A stretch of DNA of 21,344 bases, taken from contig DKJA01000138.1 in NCBI GenBank assembly GCA_002454505.1, forward strand, positions 1 through 21,344, given 5' to 3'. Below are positions 6,944-14,424 of this stretch, piece after piece; position 1 is the stretch's first letter, and each line of letters starts with the position of its first letter. A model generated the notes under the pieces. The model made no database searches. It saw only the letters and a list, made by a program, of their open reading frames with translations, and was not told where the DNA came from. This DNA comes from Oxalobacteraceae bacterium UBA6704. GTDB taxonomy: Bacteria; Pseudomonadota; Gammaproteobacteria; Burkholderiales; Burkholderiaceae_D. The translations under genes and the position numbers were made by a program.

Positions 6944-7473
6944 ATCAGGTCATCGGGAATCTGGAAGGCCGCGTACGGATCTTCCTCGTCGACCGGCGCG
7001 GCGGACTTGACGCGCACGACGATGTCCGGATTGCGCTCGGCGATCTTGTCCGCGATGATGCGGGGCACCAGCTCGAACGTGCCGTTCAGGCCCACGATCA
7101 CCAGCCGGCCCGCCACCAGGTGCTCGCGCACGGCGGCCGTCACGTGGAAGCGCTCGATCTTCGTGCCGAACGTGAAGTTGTAGGCGATGTCGCCGTTATT
7201 GCCCTTGCTCTGGCGGTTCTTCCTCACCAGGTCGGCGATCTGCGCCTGGATCGCCTTCTGCTGCGCGGCCGCGTCGCGCTGGGCGTTCGCTTCGCGCGCC
7301 TTCTCGGCGTTCTTGCGCTGCAGTTCGAGCGCGGCCAGGCGCGCCTCGTCCACCGATTCCGTGCCGCTGCGACGCTCTTCCTTCTTCTGCTTGCTCTTGT
7401 CCTGGTTGACCTTCTGGACCTTTTTCTTGTCCACCAGGCCCGCCTTCATCAACTGTTCCTGCAACGAGACCAT
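6937..7473 (-). CDS. DUF2058 domain protein (YaiL-like)
   Basis: The 178-residue product has the length and order of the DUF2058/YaiL family. The start MVSLQEQLMKAGLVDKKK is followed by a highly charged Lys/Arg/Gln coiled-coil stretch (about residues 15-90). The C-terminal conserved domain (about 95-165) contains NFTFGTKIERFHVT and GRLVIVGLNGTFELVP. The family is often named nucleoprotein/polynucleotide-associated, but its biochemical role is not established. The ATG is preceded by CGGAGCG at suitable spacing. It is the first gene of a two-gene unit with the downstream esterase. The 124-bp gap to the divergent kef-type gene would hold promoters for both. Confidence 0.9.
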   Translation of the reverse strand: MVSLQEQLMKAGLVDKKKVQKVNQDKSKQKKEERRSGTESVDEARLAALELQRKNAEKAREANAQRDAAAQQKAIQAQIADLVRKNRQSKGNNGDIAYNFTFGTKIERFHVTAAVREHLVAGRLVIVGLNGTFELVPRIIADKIAERNPDIVVRVKSAAPVDEEDPYAAFQIPDDLMW

Positions 7474-7562
7474 GTTTTACGCTCCGTATTTCGCTTGATG
7501 CCAAAGCACGCAGCATAGCAAACCCGCGCCCGACAACGTCAAACGCCGCCGGCATCCATCGT

Positions 7563-7568
7563 TATAAT
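7563..7568 (+). promoter_or_regulatory. Candidate -10 (TATAAT) of the kef-type gene
   Basis: A perfect TATAAT lies 29 bp before the ATG at 7598, predicting a start near 7575. No good -35 hexamer is visible 16-18 bp upstream. The leader contains a short tandem ACCGAT repeat and no clear Shine-Dalgarno. Confidence 0.45.
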
Positions 7569-7597
7569 CCCTGCAAAACCAACCGATACCGATACCG

Positions 7598-9376
7598 ATG
7601 CCCGATCTCCTGCTCACTCCCATCGTCTTCCTCCTCGCCGCCGTGCTGCTGGTGCCGCTCGCACAGAGGCTGGGCCTCGGCTCCGTACTGGGCTACCTGA
7701 TCGGCGGCGCCATCCTCGGCCCGTGGGGCCTGGCGCTGATCCACAACGTGGAGATGATCGGCCAGGTGGCGGAGATCGGCGTGGTGCTGATGCTGTTCCT
7801 GATCGGCCTCGAACTGCAGCCGCAGAAGCTGATGGCGATGCGCACGCTGGTGCTGGGCGGCGGCACGCTGCAGATGGTCGTCTGTGCCGCGGCACTGGGC
7901 ATTGCCGGCATCCTGCTCGGCATGCCGTGGGTCGGCGCGCTTGTCGCGGGCATTGCGCTGGCGCTGTCGTCCACCGCGATCGCCGTGCAGAACATGAACG
8001 AGCGCCACCTGGACAACACGGCGGCCGGCAAGGCCGCCTTCGCGGTGCTGCTGTTCCAGGACATGGCGGCGATCCCGCTGCTAGTCGTCATTCCGCTGCT
8101 GGGCGGCGGTGAGGGCAGTCACTTCAACTGGATGCTGGCGGTCGGCGCCGTCGTCTGCGTGCTGGTGCTGGGCCGCTACCTGATGCGACCCGCGCTGCGG
8201 CTGATCGCCCGCACCGGCCTGCGTGAAATCTTCACCGCGTTCGCGCTGCTCCTCGTGCTGGGCATCGCAGAACTGATGGAGATGGCCGAGCTGTCGATGG
8301 GCCTGGGCGCCTTCCTGGCCGGCGTGCTGCTGGCCGGCTCCGAATACCGCAAGGCGCTGGAGACCGACCTGGAACCTTTCAAGGGCCTGCTGCTCGGGCT
8401 GTTCTTCACGTCCGTCGGCATGTCGATCAATTTCGGCCTGCTGGCCGAAGCACCTTTATTTATCGGCGCGCTGACCGTTGGCTTCGTGGTGCTGAAGATG
8501 GTGCTGCTGACCCTGATCGCGCGAGCGCTGCCGCTGGCGCCCATCCAGCGCTGCACGTTTGCCGGCCTGCTGGCGCAGGGCAGCGAGTTCGCCTTCGTCG
8601 TCTTCGCCGTCGCGCACGACGCCAATGTGCTGCCGGCCCGCTGGCATGAAACGCTGGTGCTGGTGGTGGCCGTGTCGATGTCGCTGACGCCGCTGGCGGT
8701 GGGTGGCGGCGACTGGCTGAGCCGCCTGTTCCACACGGCCCCGCCGCCACCGCCGGATGCGATCGAACCGGATGGCGCGCGCGTCATCATCGCCGGCTTC
8801 GGCCGCGTGGGCCAGATCGCCGGCCGGCTGCTGGCCGCTTCCGGCATTCGCATGACGGTGCTGGATAACGATCCGGACCTGATCGACATGCTGCGCAGCT
8901 ACGGCCTGCGCGTGTTCTACGGCGACGCCACGCGCCTCGACCTGCTGAAGGCGGCCGAGGCGGACAAGGCGGTATTGCTGATCAACGCGATCGACGACAT
9001 GGAAGCGAGCCTGCGGCTCACCGACATCGTGCGCCAGCACTTCCCGCACATTAAGATCATCGGCCGCGCGCGCAACGTCACGCACGTGTTCGAATTGCGC
9101 GAGCGGGGCGTGGATGTCGTCGAGCGCGAGACCTTCGAGTCGGCACTGAAGATCGGCCAGCACGCGCTGGAGCAGCTGGGCATCGATAAAGAAACGGCGC
9201 AGCAGGCCCGCGCCAAATTCCGCGCCCATAACCTCGAAACGCTCGACAAGATGTTCCCCTACTACCGCGACGAGGCGCACATGATCTCGATCGGCCAGGC
9301 GGCGCGCGAGGAGCTGGCGCAGTCGTTCGAACATGACGGCATCGCGCTGAAGTCCGGCACGCCGCCGCTGGTATAA
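7598..9376 (+). CDS. Kef-type K+/H+ antiporter (CPA2) with RCK domain
   Basis: The 592-residue product compares with about 601-620 for E. coli KefB and KefC. Residues 1-375 are a membrane domain with about 12 hydrophobic segments and CPA2 signatures: GYLIGGAILGPWGL, LFLIGLELQP (66-75), SSTAIAVQ and LFQDMAAIP (152-160). A proline linker (APPPPP) leads to a cytoplasmic RCK_N/TrkA-N nucleotide-binding domain (about 394-515; GFGRVGQIAGRLL, D423, GDATRLDLL). A C-terminal helical tail follows. The family exports K+ in exchange for H+, and KefB/C are gated by glutathione adducts during electrophile stress. No KefF/KefG-type ancillary quinone reductase gene is adjacent, so glutathione gating is not shown here. 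A DUF805 gene follows after 33 bp. Confidence 0.9.
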   Translation: MPDLLLTPIVFLLAAVLLVPLAQRLGLGSVLGYLIGGAILGPWGLALIHNVEMIGQVAEIGVVLMLFLIGLELQPQKLMAMRTLVLGGGTLQMVVCAAALGIAGILLGMPWVGALVAGIALALSSTAIAVQNMNERHLDNTAAGKAAFAVLLFQDMAAIPLLVVIPLLGGGEGSHFNWMLAVGAVVCVLVLGRYLMRPALRLIARTGLREIFTAFALLLVLGIAELMEMAELSMGLGAFLAGVLLAGSEYRKALETDLEPFKGLLLGLFFTSVGMSINFGLLAEAPLFIGALTVGFVVLKMVLLTLIARALPLAPIQRCTFAGLLAQGSEFAFVVFAVAHDANVLPARWHETLVLVVAVSMSLTPLAVGGGDWLSRLFHTAPPPPPDAIEPDGARVIIAGFGRVGQIAGRLLAASGIRMTVLDNDPDLIDMLRSYGLRVFYGDATRLDLLKAAEADKAVLLINAIDDMEASLRLTDIVRQHFPHIKIIGRARNVTHVFELRERGVDVVERETFESALKIGQHALEQLGIDKETAQQARAKFRAHNLETLDKMFPYYRDEAHMISIGQAAREELAQSFEHDGIALKSGTPPLV

Positions 9377-9409
9377 GAGCAGTCCATTTCACCAGCCTGG
9401 GATTATTCG

Positions 9410-9928
9410 ATGACAGTATCCGGCGACACCACGCCAGTGCCGACCGCGGCCGACGCGGCCACCTATCAGCCCCGCCTGTTCCAGCTGAACGGACGCATCG
9501 GGCGTGCGCGCTATCTCGCCTACGCCATCGTGCCGTTCGTGCTGGTCGCCGTGCCGGGCGCCATCGAAGTGGCATTGCCAGGGACGATACAGTCTGCCCA
9601 TCCATTCGCCGGTACCGCGTTCACGGCACTGGTCCTCGCCACGTTCCTGCTGGGCCGGCGCAGGCTGCACGACCTCAATCGCAATGGCTGGCTCGCGCTG
9701 ATGCTGCTGGTCCCCATCGTCAACCTGTTCATCGCCCTGTGGCTGCTGCTGGCCCCCGGCACCGCAGGCATCAACGATCATGGCCCGGCACCGGCGCCCA
9801 ACACGCGGGGTGTCAATCTCGTGGCGTGGCTGCTGCCGGTGGCAGTCATGGTTCCCCTGGCTGCCGCGGCTGCGCTGTTCTGCGCCCTATGGGGACATGT
9901 ATGCAGCTCGGTCTTCGGCGTGCATTGA
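9410..9928 (+). CDS. DUF805 family inner-membrane protein
   Basis: The 172-residue product carries the DUF805 hallmarks: FQLNGRIGRARYLAYAI (about 24-40), RRRLHDLNRNGW (82-93) and four hydrophobic segments, at about 38-57, 66-80, 93-114 and 136-162. DUF805 proteins (E. coli YhaH, YhaI) are small polytopic membrane proteins of unknown function. The tail after the third segment (APGTAGINDHGPAPAPN) is the usual family motif. The frame begins 33 bp after the kef-type stop with GGGA at Shine-Dalgarno distance, so it may be cotranscribed. Its TGA stop sits inside the -35 hexamer proposed for the next gene. Confidence 0.85.
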   Translation: MTVSGDTTPVPTAADAATYQPRLFQLNGRIGRARYLAYAIVPFVLVAVPGAIEVALPGTIQSAHPFAGTAFTALVLATFLLGRRRLHDLNRNGWLALMLLVPIVNLFIALWLLLAPGTAGINDHGPAPAPNTRGVNLVAWLLPVAVMVPLAAAAALFCALWGHVCSSVFGVH

Positions 9929-9954
9929 CCGATCCGGCCGATTCGGACGATACT
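9925..9954 (+). promoter_or_regulatory. Candidate sigma-70 promoter of the M28 peptidase gene
   Basis: TTGACC (9925-9930), an 18-bp spacer and GATACT (9949-9954) place a transcript start near 9961, 30 nt before the GTG at 9991. The -35 hexamer overlaps the stop codon of the DUF805 gene. Confidence 0.45.
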
Positions 9955-9990
9955 TGGCCCTTGTTTCGTTTGCCCCCAAGGAGAGTCCGA

Positions 9991-11637
9991 GTGAAGAAAA
10001 CCCTGCTGGCCACCCTGCTGCTGACCGCGTTCGCGGCGCATGCCGATAATCCCAAGTTCGATCCGCAGCGCCTGTCGCAGCACGTGAAAGTGCTCGCTTC
10101 CGACGAGTTCGAAGGCCGCGGCCCGAACACCGCCGGCGAGACGAAGACCGTCAATTACCTCGTCGAACAGTTCAAGGCGGCCGGCCTGCAGCCGGGCGGC
10201 GACCTGGTCAAGGGCCAGCGCTCGTGGACGCAGGAAGTGCCGCTGGGCCGCTTCGAGATCAAGGGTCCCGTCGCGCTGAGCGTCAGCGACGGCAAGACCA
10301 CGGAAAAATACGCGCAGGGCGAACAAATGGCCGTGCGCGCCGCGATGAACGGCAAGAAGGTGGTGGACTTCAAGAATGCGCCGCTGGTGTTCGTCGGCTA
10401 CGGCGTCACCGCGCCGGAGCGCAAGTGGGACGACTTCAAGGGCGTGGACCTGAAGGGCAAGCTGGCCGTGGTGCTGATCAACGACCCGGACTTCGAAACG
10501 GGCAGCGGTGACTTCGGCGGCAAGGCGATGACCTACTACGGCCGCTGGACGTACAAGTACGAAGAACTGGCCCGCCGCGGCGCGCTGGGCACGATCATCG
10601 TCCATGAAACGGCGCCCGCCTCGTACGGCTGGGCCACCGTGAAGAACTCGAACACGAACGTGATGTACGACATCGTCCGCAAGGATCCGACGAAATCGCA
10701 CGCCCCGATGGAAGCGTGGATACAGCGCGACGCGATCGTGGACCTGTTCAAGAAGGCCGGCCTCGATTTCGACGCCGCCAAGAAGCAGGCGCAGACGCGC
10801 GACTTCAAGCCGGTGGAACTGAAGGGCATCACGCTGTCCGCCCACTACGCGGTGGATGCGCAGGTGATCAAGTCGCAGAACGTGGCGGCCCTCGTCAAGG
10901 GCACCGAGCGGCCCGACGAAACCGTGATCTACAGCGGCCACTGGGACCACCTGGGCATCGGCCTGCCGGACGCGAAGGGCGACAAGATCTACAACGGCGC
11001 CGTCGACAACGGCACCGGCATGGCCGCACTGCTGGAGCTGGCGCGCGCGTATGCGAAAGCACCGGCACCGAAGCGCAGCGTGGCCTTCCTGGCCGTGACG
11101 GCCGAAGAAAAAGGCCTGCTCGGTTCCGAGTACTACGCGTCGAACCCGCTGTACCCGCTGGCGAAAACGGTCGGCGTGATCAATATGGACGCGCTGGGCG
11201 TACAGGGCCCGGCCCGCGACTTCACGATTTCCGGCAGCGCCAAGCTGGACCTGCTCGACTTGCTGGTGGCCAAGGCGAAAGCCCGCAACCAGGCTTACGC
11301 GCCGGACCCGAAACCGGAAGCGGGCCACTTCTTCCGCTCCGACCACTTCCCGTTCGCGAAAGCCGGCGTCCCTGCGGTGTCGTTCGGCTCGGGCGAAGAC
11401 TGGGTCGATGGCGGCACCGCGGCCGGCAAGGCCGAGGAAGAGAAGTATGTGACGGACCACTACCACCAGCCGTCCGATGAATGGAAGGCCGAGTGGCCGT
11501 TCACCGGCCTGGCCAGCGACCTGGAGCTGCTGTATGGGCTGGGGCGCGACCTGGCCGAGTCGAAGCAGTGGCCGAACTGGGGCAGCGATTCGGAGTTCCG
11601 CGCGGTTCGGGACAAGAGCGCCAGCCAGCGGAAGTAA
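9991..11637 (+). CDS. Exported M28-family zinc aminopeptidase/peptidase with PA-domain insertion
   Basis: The start is GTG at 9991, preceded by AAGGAG and giving MKKTLLATLLLTAFAAHA, a clear Sec signal peptide (cleaved after about residue 18). The frame extends further upstream, but that part overlaps the DUF805 gene and lacks a start signal. The 548-residue product has an insertion of PA-domain type (about 95-290). It is followed by the M28 catalytic core: GHWDHLG (H317, D319), VDNGTG (bridging D339), TAEEKGLLGSEY (catalytic E371, ligand E372), NMDALG (D400) and HYHQPSDEW (H492). All five metal/catalytic positions are therefore present. It should act in the periplasm or outside the cell, removing N-terminal residues from peptides. 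Copy 2 of the palindromic element starts 3 bp after its stop codon. Confidence 0.92.
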   Translation: MKKTLLATLLLTAFAAHADNPKFDPQRLSQHVKVLASDEFEGRGPNTAGETKTVNYLVEQFKAAGLQPGGDLVKGQRSWTQEVPLGRFEIKGPVALSVSDGKTTEKYAQGEQMAVRAAMNGKKVVDFKNAPLVFVGYGVTAPERKWDDFKGVDLKGKLAVVLINDPDFETGSGDFGGKAMTYYGRWTYKYEELARRGALGTIIVHETAPASYGWATVKNSNTNVMYDIVRKDPTKSHAPMEAWIQRDAIVDLFKKAGLDFDAAKKQAQTRDFKPVELKGITLSAHYAVDAQVIKSQNVAALVKGTERPDETVIYSGHWDHLGIGLPDAKGDKIYNGAVDNGTGMAALLELARAYAKAPAPKRSVAFLAVTAEEKGLLGSEYYASNPLYPLAKTVGVINMDALGVQGPARDFTISGSAKLDLLDLLVAKAKARNQAYAPDPKPEAGHFFRSDHFPFAKAGVPAVSFGSGEDWVDGGTAAGKAEEEKYVTDHYHQPSDEWKAEWPFTGLASDLELLYGLGRDLAESKQWPNWGSDSEFRAVRDKSASQRK

Positions 11638-11640
11638 ACG

Positions 11641-11753
11641 CTGGGGACTGTCCCTGCAAGGGACTGTCCCCGGGGTTGCGGTTGAAGTTTATCGGCGATC
11701 AGCCAAAGTCAAAAGCAACCCCGGGGACAGGCCCCTGCGGGGACAGTCCCCAG
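11641..11753. repeat. MITE-like palindromic element, copy 2, between convergent stop codons
   Basis: A 113-bp element bounded by CTGGGG and CCCCAG has 39-bp terminal inverted repeats with three mismatches, around a 35-nt centre. It matches the copy at 4501 over its whole length with about ten differences. It fills the gap between two convergent genes almost exactly: 3 bp from the M28 stop on the left and 6 bp from the cdaR stop on the right. It could serve as a bidirectional terminator. No target-site duplication is evident by eye. Confidence 0.9.
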
Positions 11754-11759
11754 CCATCT

Positions 11760-12878
11760 CTACTCTTCCAGCAACCCCGATACATACAGCAGGAACCGGT
11801 CCTCGGTCCTGCTCAACTCCAGCCCCGTGATTTCGGCGATCCGCTTCAGCCGGTAATCCAGCGTGTTGCGGTGGATATGCAGCGCGGCGGCCGTGGCGGC
11901 GGCATTGCCGTCATGCGCGAACCAGGCGGACAGCGTGCGCCGCAGCAGCTCCTTGCGGTCGTGCGCGCGCAGCTTCGCCATCGGCTGCCGCAGCTGCGCC
12001 GCCTGCCATCCCGCATCCAGTCCCGATAACAGCACCGGCAGCGCCAGCTCGTAATAGCTGTGGCGCTGGCGTTCCGGCGCACGCGCGCGGCCGATGCGGG
12101 CGGCGGCCTGCGCGCTCTGGTACGAGATCGCGGCGCCGTCGATGCCCGGCAGCGCGATGCCCATCGTCAGCGCGTGCGGATGGGGGCACTCGTCGCGCAG
12201 CAGCGCGGCCAGCGTGTCGAGCTGGCGCTGCGGCGGCGGCGCCGCGGCGGGGTCGTACGATGCGAGGATCACCATTTCGCGCGGCCCGGCGGCGGCCGTC
12301 AGCAGCGTGCCGTCGCGCGCCAGCAGGCGCAGTTGCAGCCTGTGGATTTCAGTGTCGCCGCCTTCCTCTGCCAGCTCGAGCAGGAACACCAGTTGCGTGC
12401 GGGCGAAATCGACGCCCAGGCGGTGGCCCCAAGCTTCCAGCTCGCGCGCATCGGCATCGAAGCGGATCAGGTTCAGCACGAACGCCTCGCGGTGGCGCGA
12501 GTCGCGCTGCAGCGCGCCGGCCAGCGCGGCCTGTTCGAGGATCATCTCGGCCGTCAGCCGCACCAGCGCGCCGAACTGGCGCACCTCGTCCGGTGCGCCG
12601 GACAGGCCCACGGCGCCGCACACCTGGCCGTTGACGACGAGCGGCAGGTTGATGCCCGGCTTCGCGCCATGCATGTTCTTCGCGGTGGGTGCATCGATTT
12701 CGACGGGCGCCCGCTTGGCCAGGGCCAGCAGCGCACCCGCGTGCAGCTCGCCGATGCGCGACGCACTGCCGCTGGCGAGGATCGTGCCGTGCGCATCCAT
12801 CACGTTGACGTTGAACGGAATGATCCGCATCGTCCGCTCGACGATGTCCCGCGCCAGCCCGGTGGTCAGTATTTCCAT
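11760..12878 (-). CDS. cdaR: CdaR-type sugar-diacid/glycerate-responsive regulator
   Basis: The 372-residue product has the CdaR layout. An N-terminal sugar-diacid recognition domain (about 1-135; LTTGLARDIVERTMRIIPFNVNVMDAHGTILASG and KPGINLPLVVNGQVCGAVGLSG) is followed by a central GGDEF-like/PucR linker region. The C-terminal PucR helix-turn-helix (about 325-352) reads AAATAAALHIHRNTLDYRLKRI. E. coli CdaR activates galactarate, glucarate and glycerate genes. Here it is divergent from an MFS transporter and a glycerate kinase gene, which fits control of that unit. The 136-bp gap contains an imperfect palindrome. The ATG starts MEILTTGLA; no strong ribosome-binding site was seen. The assignment is strong for family and good for role; the exact inducer is inferred. 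Confidence 0.9.
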   Translation of the reverse strand: MEILTTGLARDIVERTMRIIPFNVNVMDAHGTILASGSASRIGELHAGALLALAKRAPVEIDAPTAKNMHGAKPGINLPLVVNGQVCGAVGLSGAPDEVRQFGALVRLTAEMILEQAALAGALQRDSRHREAFVLNLIRFDADARELEAWGHRLGVDFARTQLVFLLELAEEGGDTEIHRLQLRLLARDGTLLTAAAGPREMVILASYDPAAAPPPQRQLDTLAALLRDECPHPHALTMGIALPGIDGAAISYQSAQAAARIGRARAPERQRHSYYELALPVLLSGLDAGWQAAQLRQPMAKLRAHDRKELLRRTLSAWFAHDGNAAATAAALHIHRNTLDYRLKRIAEITGLELSRTEDRFLLYVSGLLEE

Positions 12879-12918
12879 GGCCGCAGTCTAGCTGATTTTG
12901 TGCAGATGCCTGAAAAAC

Positions 12919-12933
12919 CCGGGTAACTACCGG
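12919..12933. promoter_or_regulatory. Palindrome CCGGGTAACTACCGG between cdaR and the MFS gene
   Basis: Arms CCGGTA and TACCGG pair if one extra G is bulged, around a central AC. It lies 40 bp upstream of the cdaR ATG and 81 bp upstream of the MFS ATG, a natural place for a shared CdaR operator. The assignment to CdaR is by position only. Confidence 0.35.
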
Positions 12934-12954
12934 CCACATATGGGCATCCCCACG

Positions 12955-12983
12955 AGGACAGCGGACAGCCGATTCCACATAAT
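12955..12983 (+). promoter_or_regulatory. Candidate promoter of the MFS-glycerate kinase unit
   Basis: AGGACA (12955-12960), a 17-bp spacer and CATAAT (12978-12983) form a moderate sigma-70-like promoter. The predicted start is near 12990, about 25 nt before the ATG. The weak -35 suits an activator-dependent promoter. Confidence 0.4.
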
Positions 12984-13014
12984 CACAGACGCACCGCATA
13001 ACACGGAGACAAGC

Positions 13015-14346
13015 ATGAGCACCACCCCCAACGCCGCGCGCACGCCAGCCGCGGCGCCTTCGCCGTTGCTGGAAAAAGCCTACAGCAAGGCCACCTGGCA
13101 CCTGATTCCCTTCATTTTCGTCTGCTACTTCTTCAATTACCTGGACCGCGTCAACGTGGGCTTCGCGAAGCTGCAGATGCTGGATGCGCTCAACCTGAGC
13201 AACACGGTGTACGGCCTGGGCGCCGGCATCTTCTTCATCGGCTACGTGCTGTCCGGCGTGCCCAGCAACCTGATCCTCCATAAACTGGGCGCGCGGCGCT
13301 GGATCGCCGTGATGATGATCGCCTGGGGCGCGCTGTCCGCCGCGATGCTGTTCGTGACCACGCCGACGTCGTTCTACACGCTGCGCTTCTTCACCGGCGT
13401 GGCCGAGGCGGGCTTCTTTCCCGGCATGGTGCTGTACTTCACGCACTGGTTCCCCGCCGAGAAGCGGGGCCAGGTGATGGCGCTGTTCATGTCGGCGATT
13501 CCCGTGTCGGGCCTGATCGGCGGGCCGCTGTCCGGCTGGATGCTGGACCACTTCTCCGCCGGCCAGGGCGGCCTGGCCGGCTGGCAGTGGCTGTTCCTGC
13601 TGCAGGGCCTGCCCACGGTGCTGCTGGGCGTGGCCGTGTTCTTCTACCTCAGCGAAGGCATCCGCCAGGCCCGCTGGCTCGACGCCGACGAGAAAGCGGC
13701 GATGCTCGATGCCCTCGCGGCGGATGAAGAGCGCCGCAAGCAGAACCCGCAGGCGGTGCAATCGACGGCCGTGGCGCTGGCCAATCCGAACGTGTGGATC
13801 ATGGGCGTGATCTACTTCTGCATCCAGATGGGCGTGTATGCGATCAACTTCTGGCTGCCGTCGATCATCAAGTCGCTGGGCTTCGCCAGCGACACCACGG
13901 TGGGCTGGCTGAGCGCCATCCCCTACCTGCTGGCCGGCGTGTTCATGGTGTACGTCGGCCGCTCCGCCGACAGGCACGGCGAGCGCCGCCTGCACCTGGC
14001 CGTGCCGATGCTGATGGGCCTTGCCGGCCTGCTGATCGCCGCGAACTTCTCGACCAATACGGTGATCGTCATGGCGGGCCTGAGCCTGGCCACGATGGGC
14101 GCCCTGTCCGCACTGCCGATGTTCTGGCCGCTGCCGTCCGCCTTCCTCGGCAGTGCAGCCGCAGCGGCAGGCCTCGCGCTGATCAATTCGCTGGGGCAGG
14201 TGGCCGGCTTCGTCAGCCCCTTCCTCGTCGGCTGGATCAAGGATGCCACCGGCAGCACCAATGTCGCGCTGTACATCCTGTCCAGCGTCCTGTTCGTCGG
14301 CGCGGTGCTGGTGCTGCGCGTGCCGGCCCGTCTCGTCAACCGCTGA
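13015..14346 (+). CDS. MFS transporter, anion:cation symporter type (sugar acid/glycerate uptake)
   Basis: The ATG at 13015 has CACGGAG upstream and gives a 443-residue protein. An upstream in-frame extension has no such signal. About 12 membrane segments are evident, with family motifs NYLDRVNVGFAKLQM, GYVLSGVPSNLILHKLGARRWIAVMMIAWG and RFFTGVAEAGFFPGMVLYFTHWF. These match the ACS group (tartrate, phthalate, glucarate/galactarate permeases). A central cytoplasmic loop (about residues 205-245) is charged. The gene lies divergent to cdaR and is followed by a glycerate 2-kinase gene 78 bp downstream. Uptake of glycerate, tartrate or a sugar diacid is therefore likely. The specific substrate cannot be read from sequence. 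Confidence 0.88.
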   Translation: MSTTPNAARTPAAAPSPLLEKAYSKATWHLIPFIFVCYFFNYLDRVNVGFAKLQMLDALNLSNTVYGLGAGIFFIGYVLSGVPSNLILHKLGARRWIAVMMIAWGALSAAMLFVTTPTSFYTLRFFTGVAEAGFFPGMVLYFTHWFPAEKRGQVMALFMSAIPVSGLIGGPLSGWMLDHFSAGQGGLAGWQWLFLLQGLPTVLLGVAVFFYLSEGIRQARWLDADEKAAMLDALAADEERRKQNPQAVQSTAVALANPNVWIMGVIYFCIQMGVYAINFWLPSIIKSLGFASDTTVGWLSAIPYLLAGVFMVYVGRSADRHGERRLHLAVPMLMGLAGLLIAANFSTNTVIVMAGLSLATMGALSALPMFWPLPSAFLGSAAAAAGLALINSLGQVAGFVSPFLVGWIKDATGSTNVALYILSSVLFVGAVLVLRVPARLVNR

Positions 14347-14357
14347 TTATTTCATTT

Positions 14358-14390
14358 CCTGTAAAACAGGGTCTGTCCCTGTTTTACAGG
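14358..14390. repeat. Perfect 14-bp inverted repeat between the MFS and glycerate kinase genes
   Basis: The arms CCTGTAAAACAGGG and CCCTGTTTTACAGG flank TCTGT. The hairpin starts 12 bp after the MFS stop codon. It lacks a following T tract and lies inside a probable operon, so it may act as a partial terminator or mRNA-stability hairpin. The left arm is itself partly self-complementary (CCTG...CAGG). It is a different sequence from the other palindromes but sits in the same kind of position. Confidence 0.85.
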
Positions 14391-14424
14391 CAACTATCAC
14401 GTTCCATCACCCTGCGAGGTCGCC

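Noticed and set aside
9739..9990. An 84-codon N-terminal extension of the M28 peptidase frame
   Set aside because: The extension overlaps the DUF805 gene. The GTG at 9991 has AAGGAG upstream and begins a proper signal peptide.
12349..13995. A 548-codon minus-strand frame across cdaR and the MFS gene
   Set aside because: It covers the opposite or shifted frame of two clearly identified genes and has His/Arg/Gln-rich composition typical of high-GC shadow frames.
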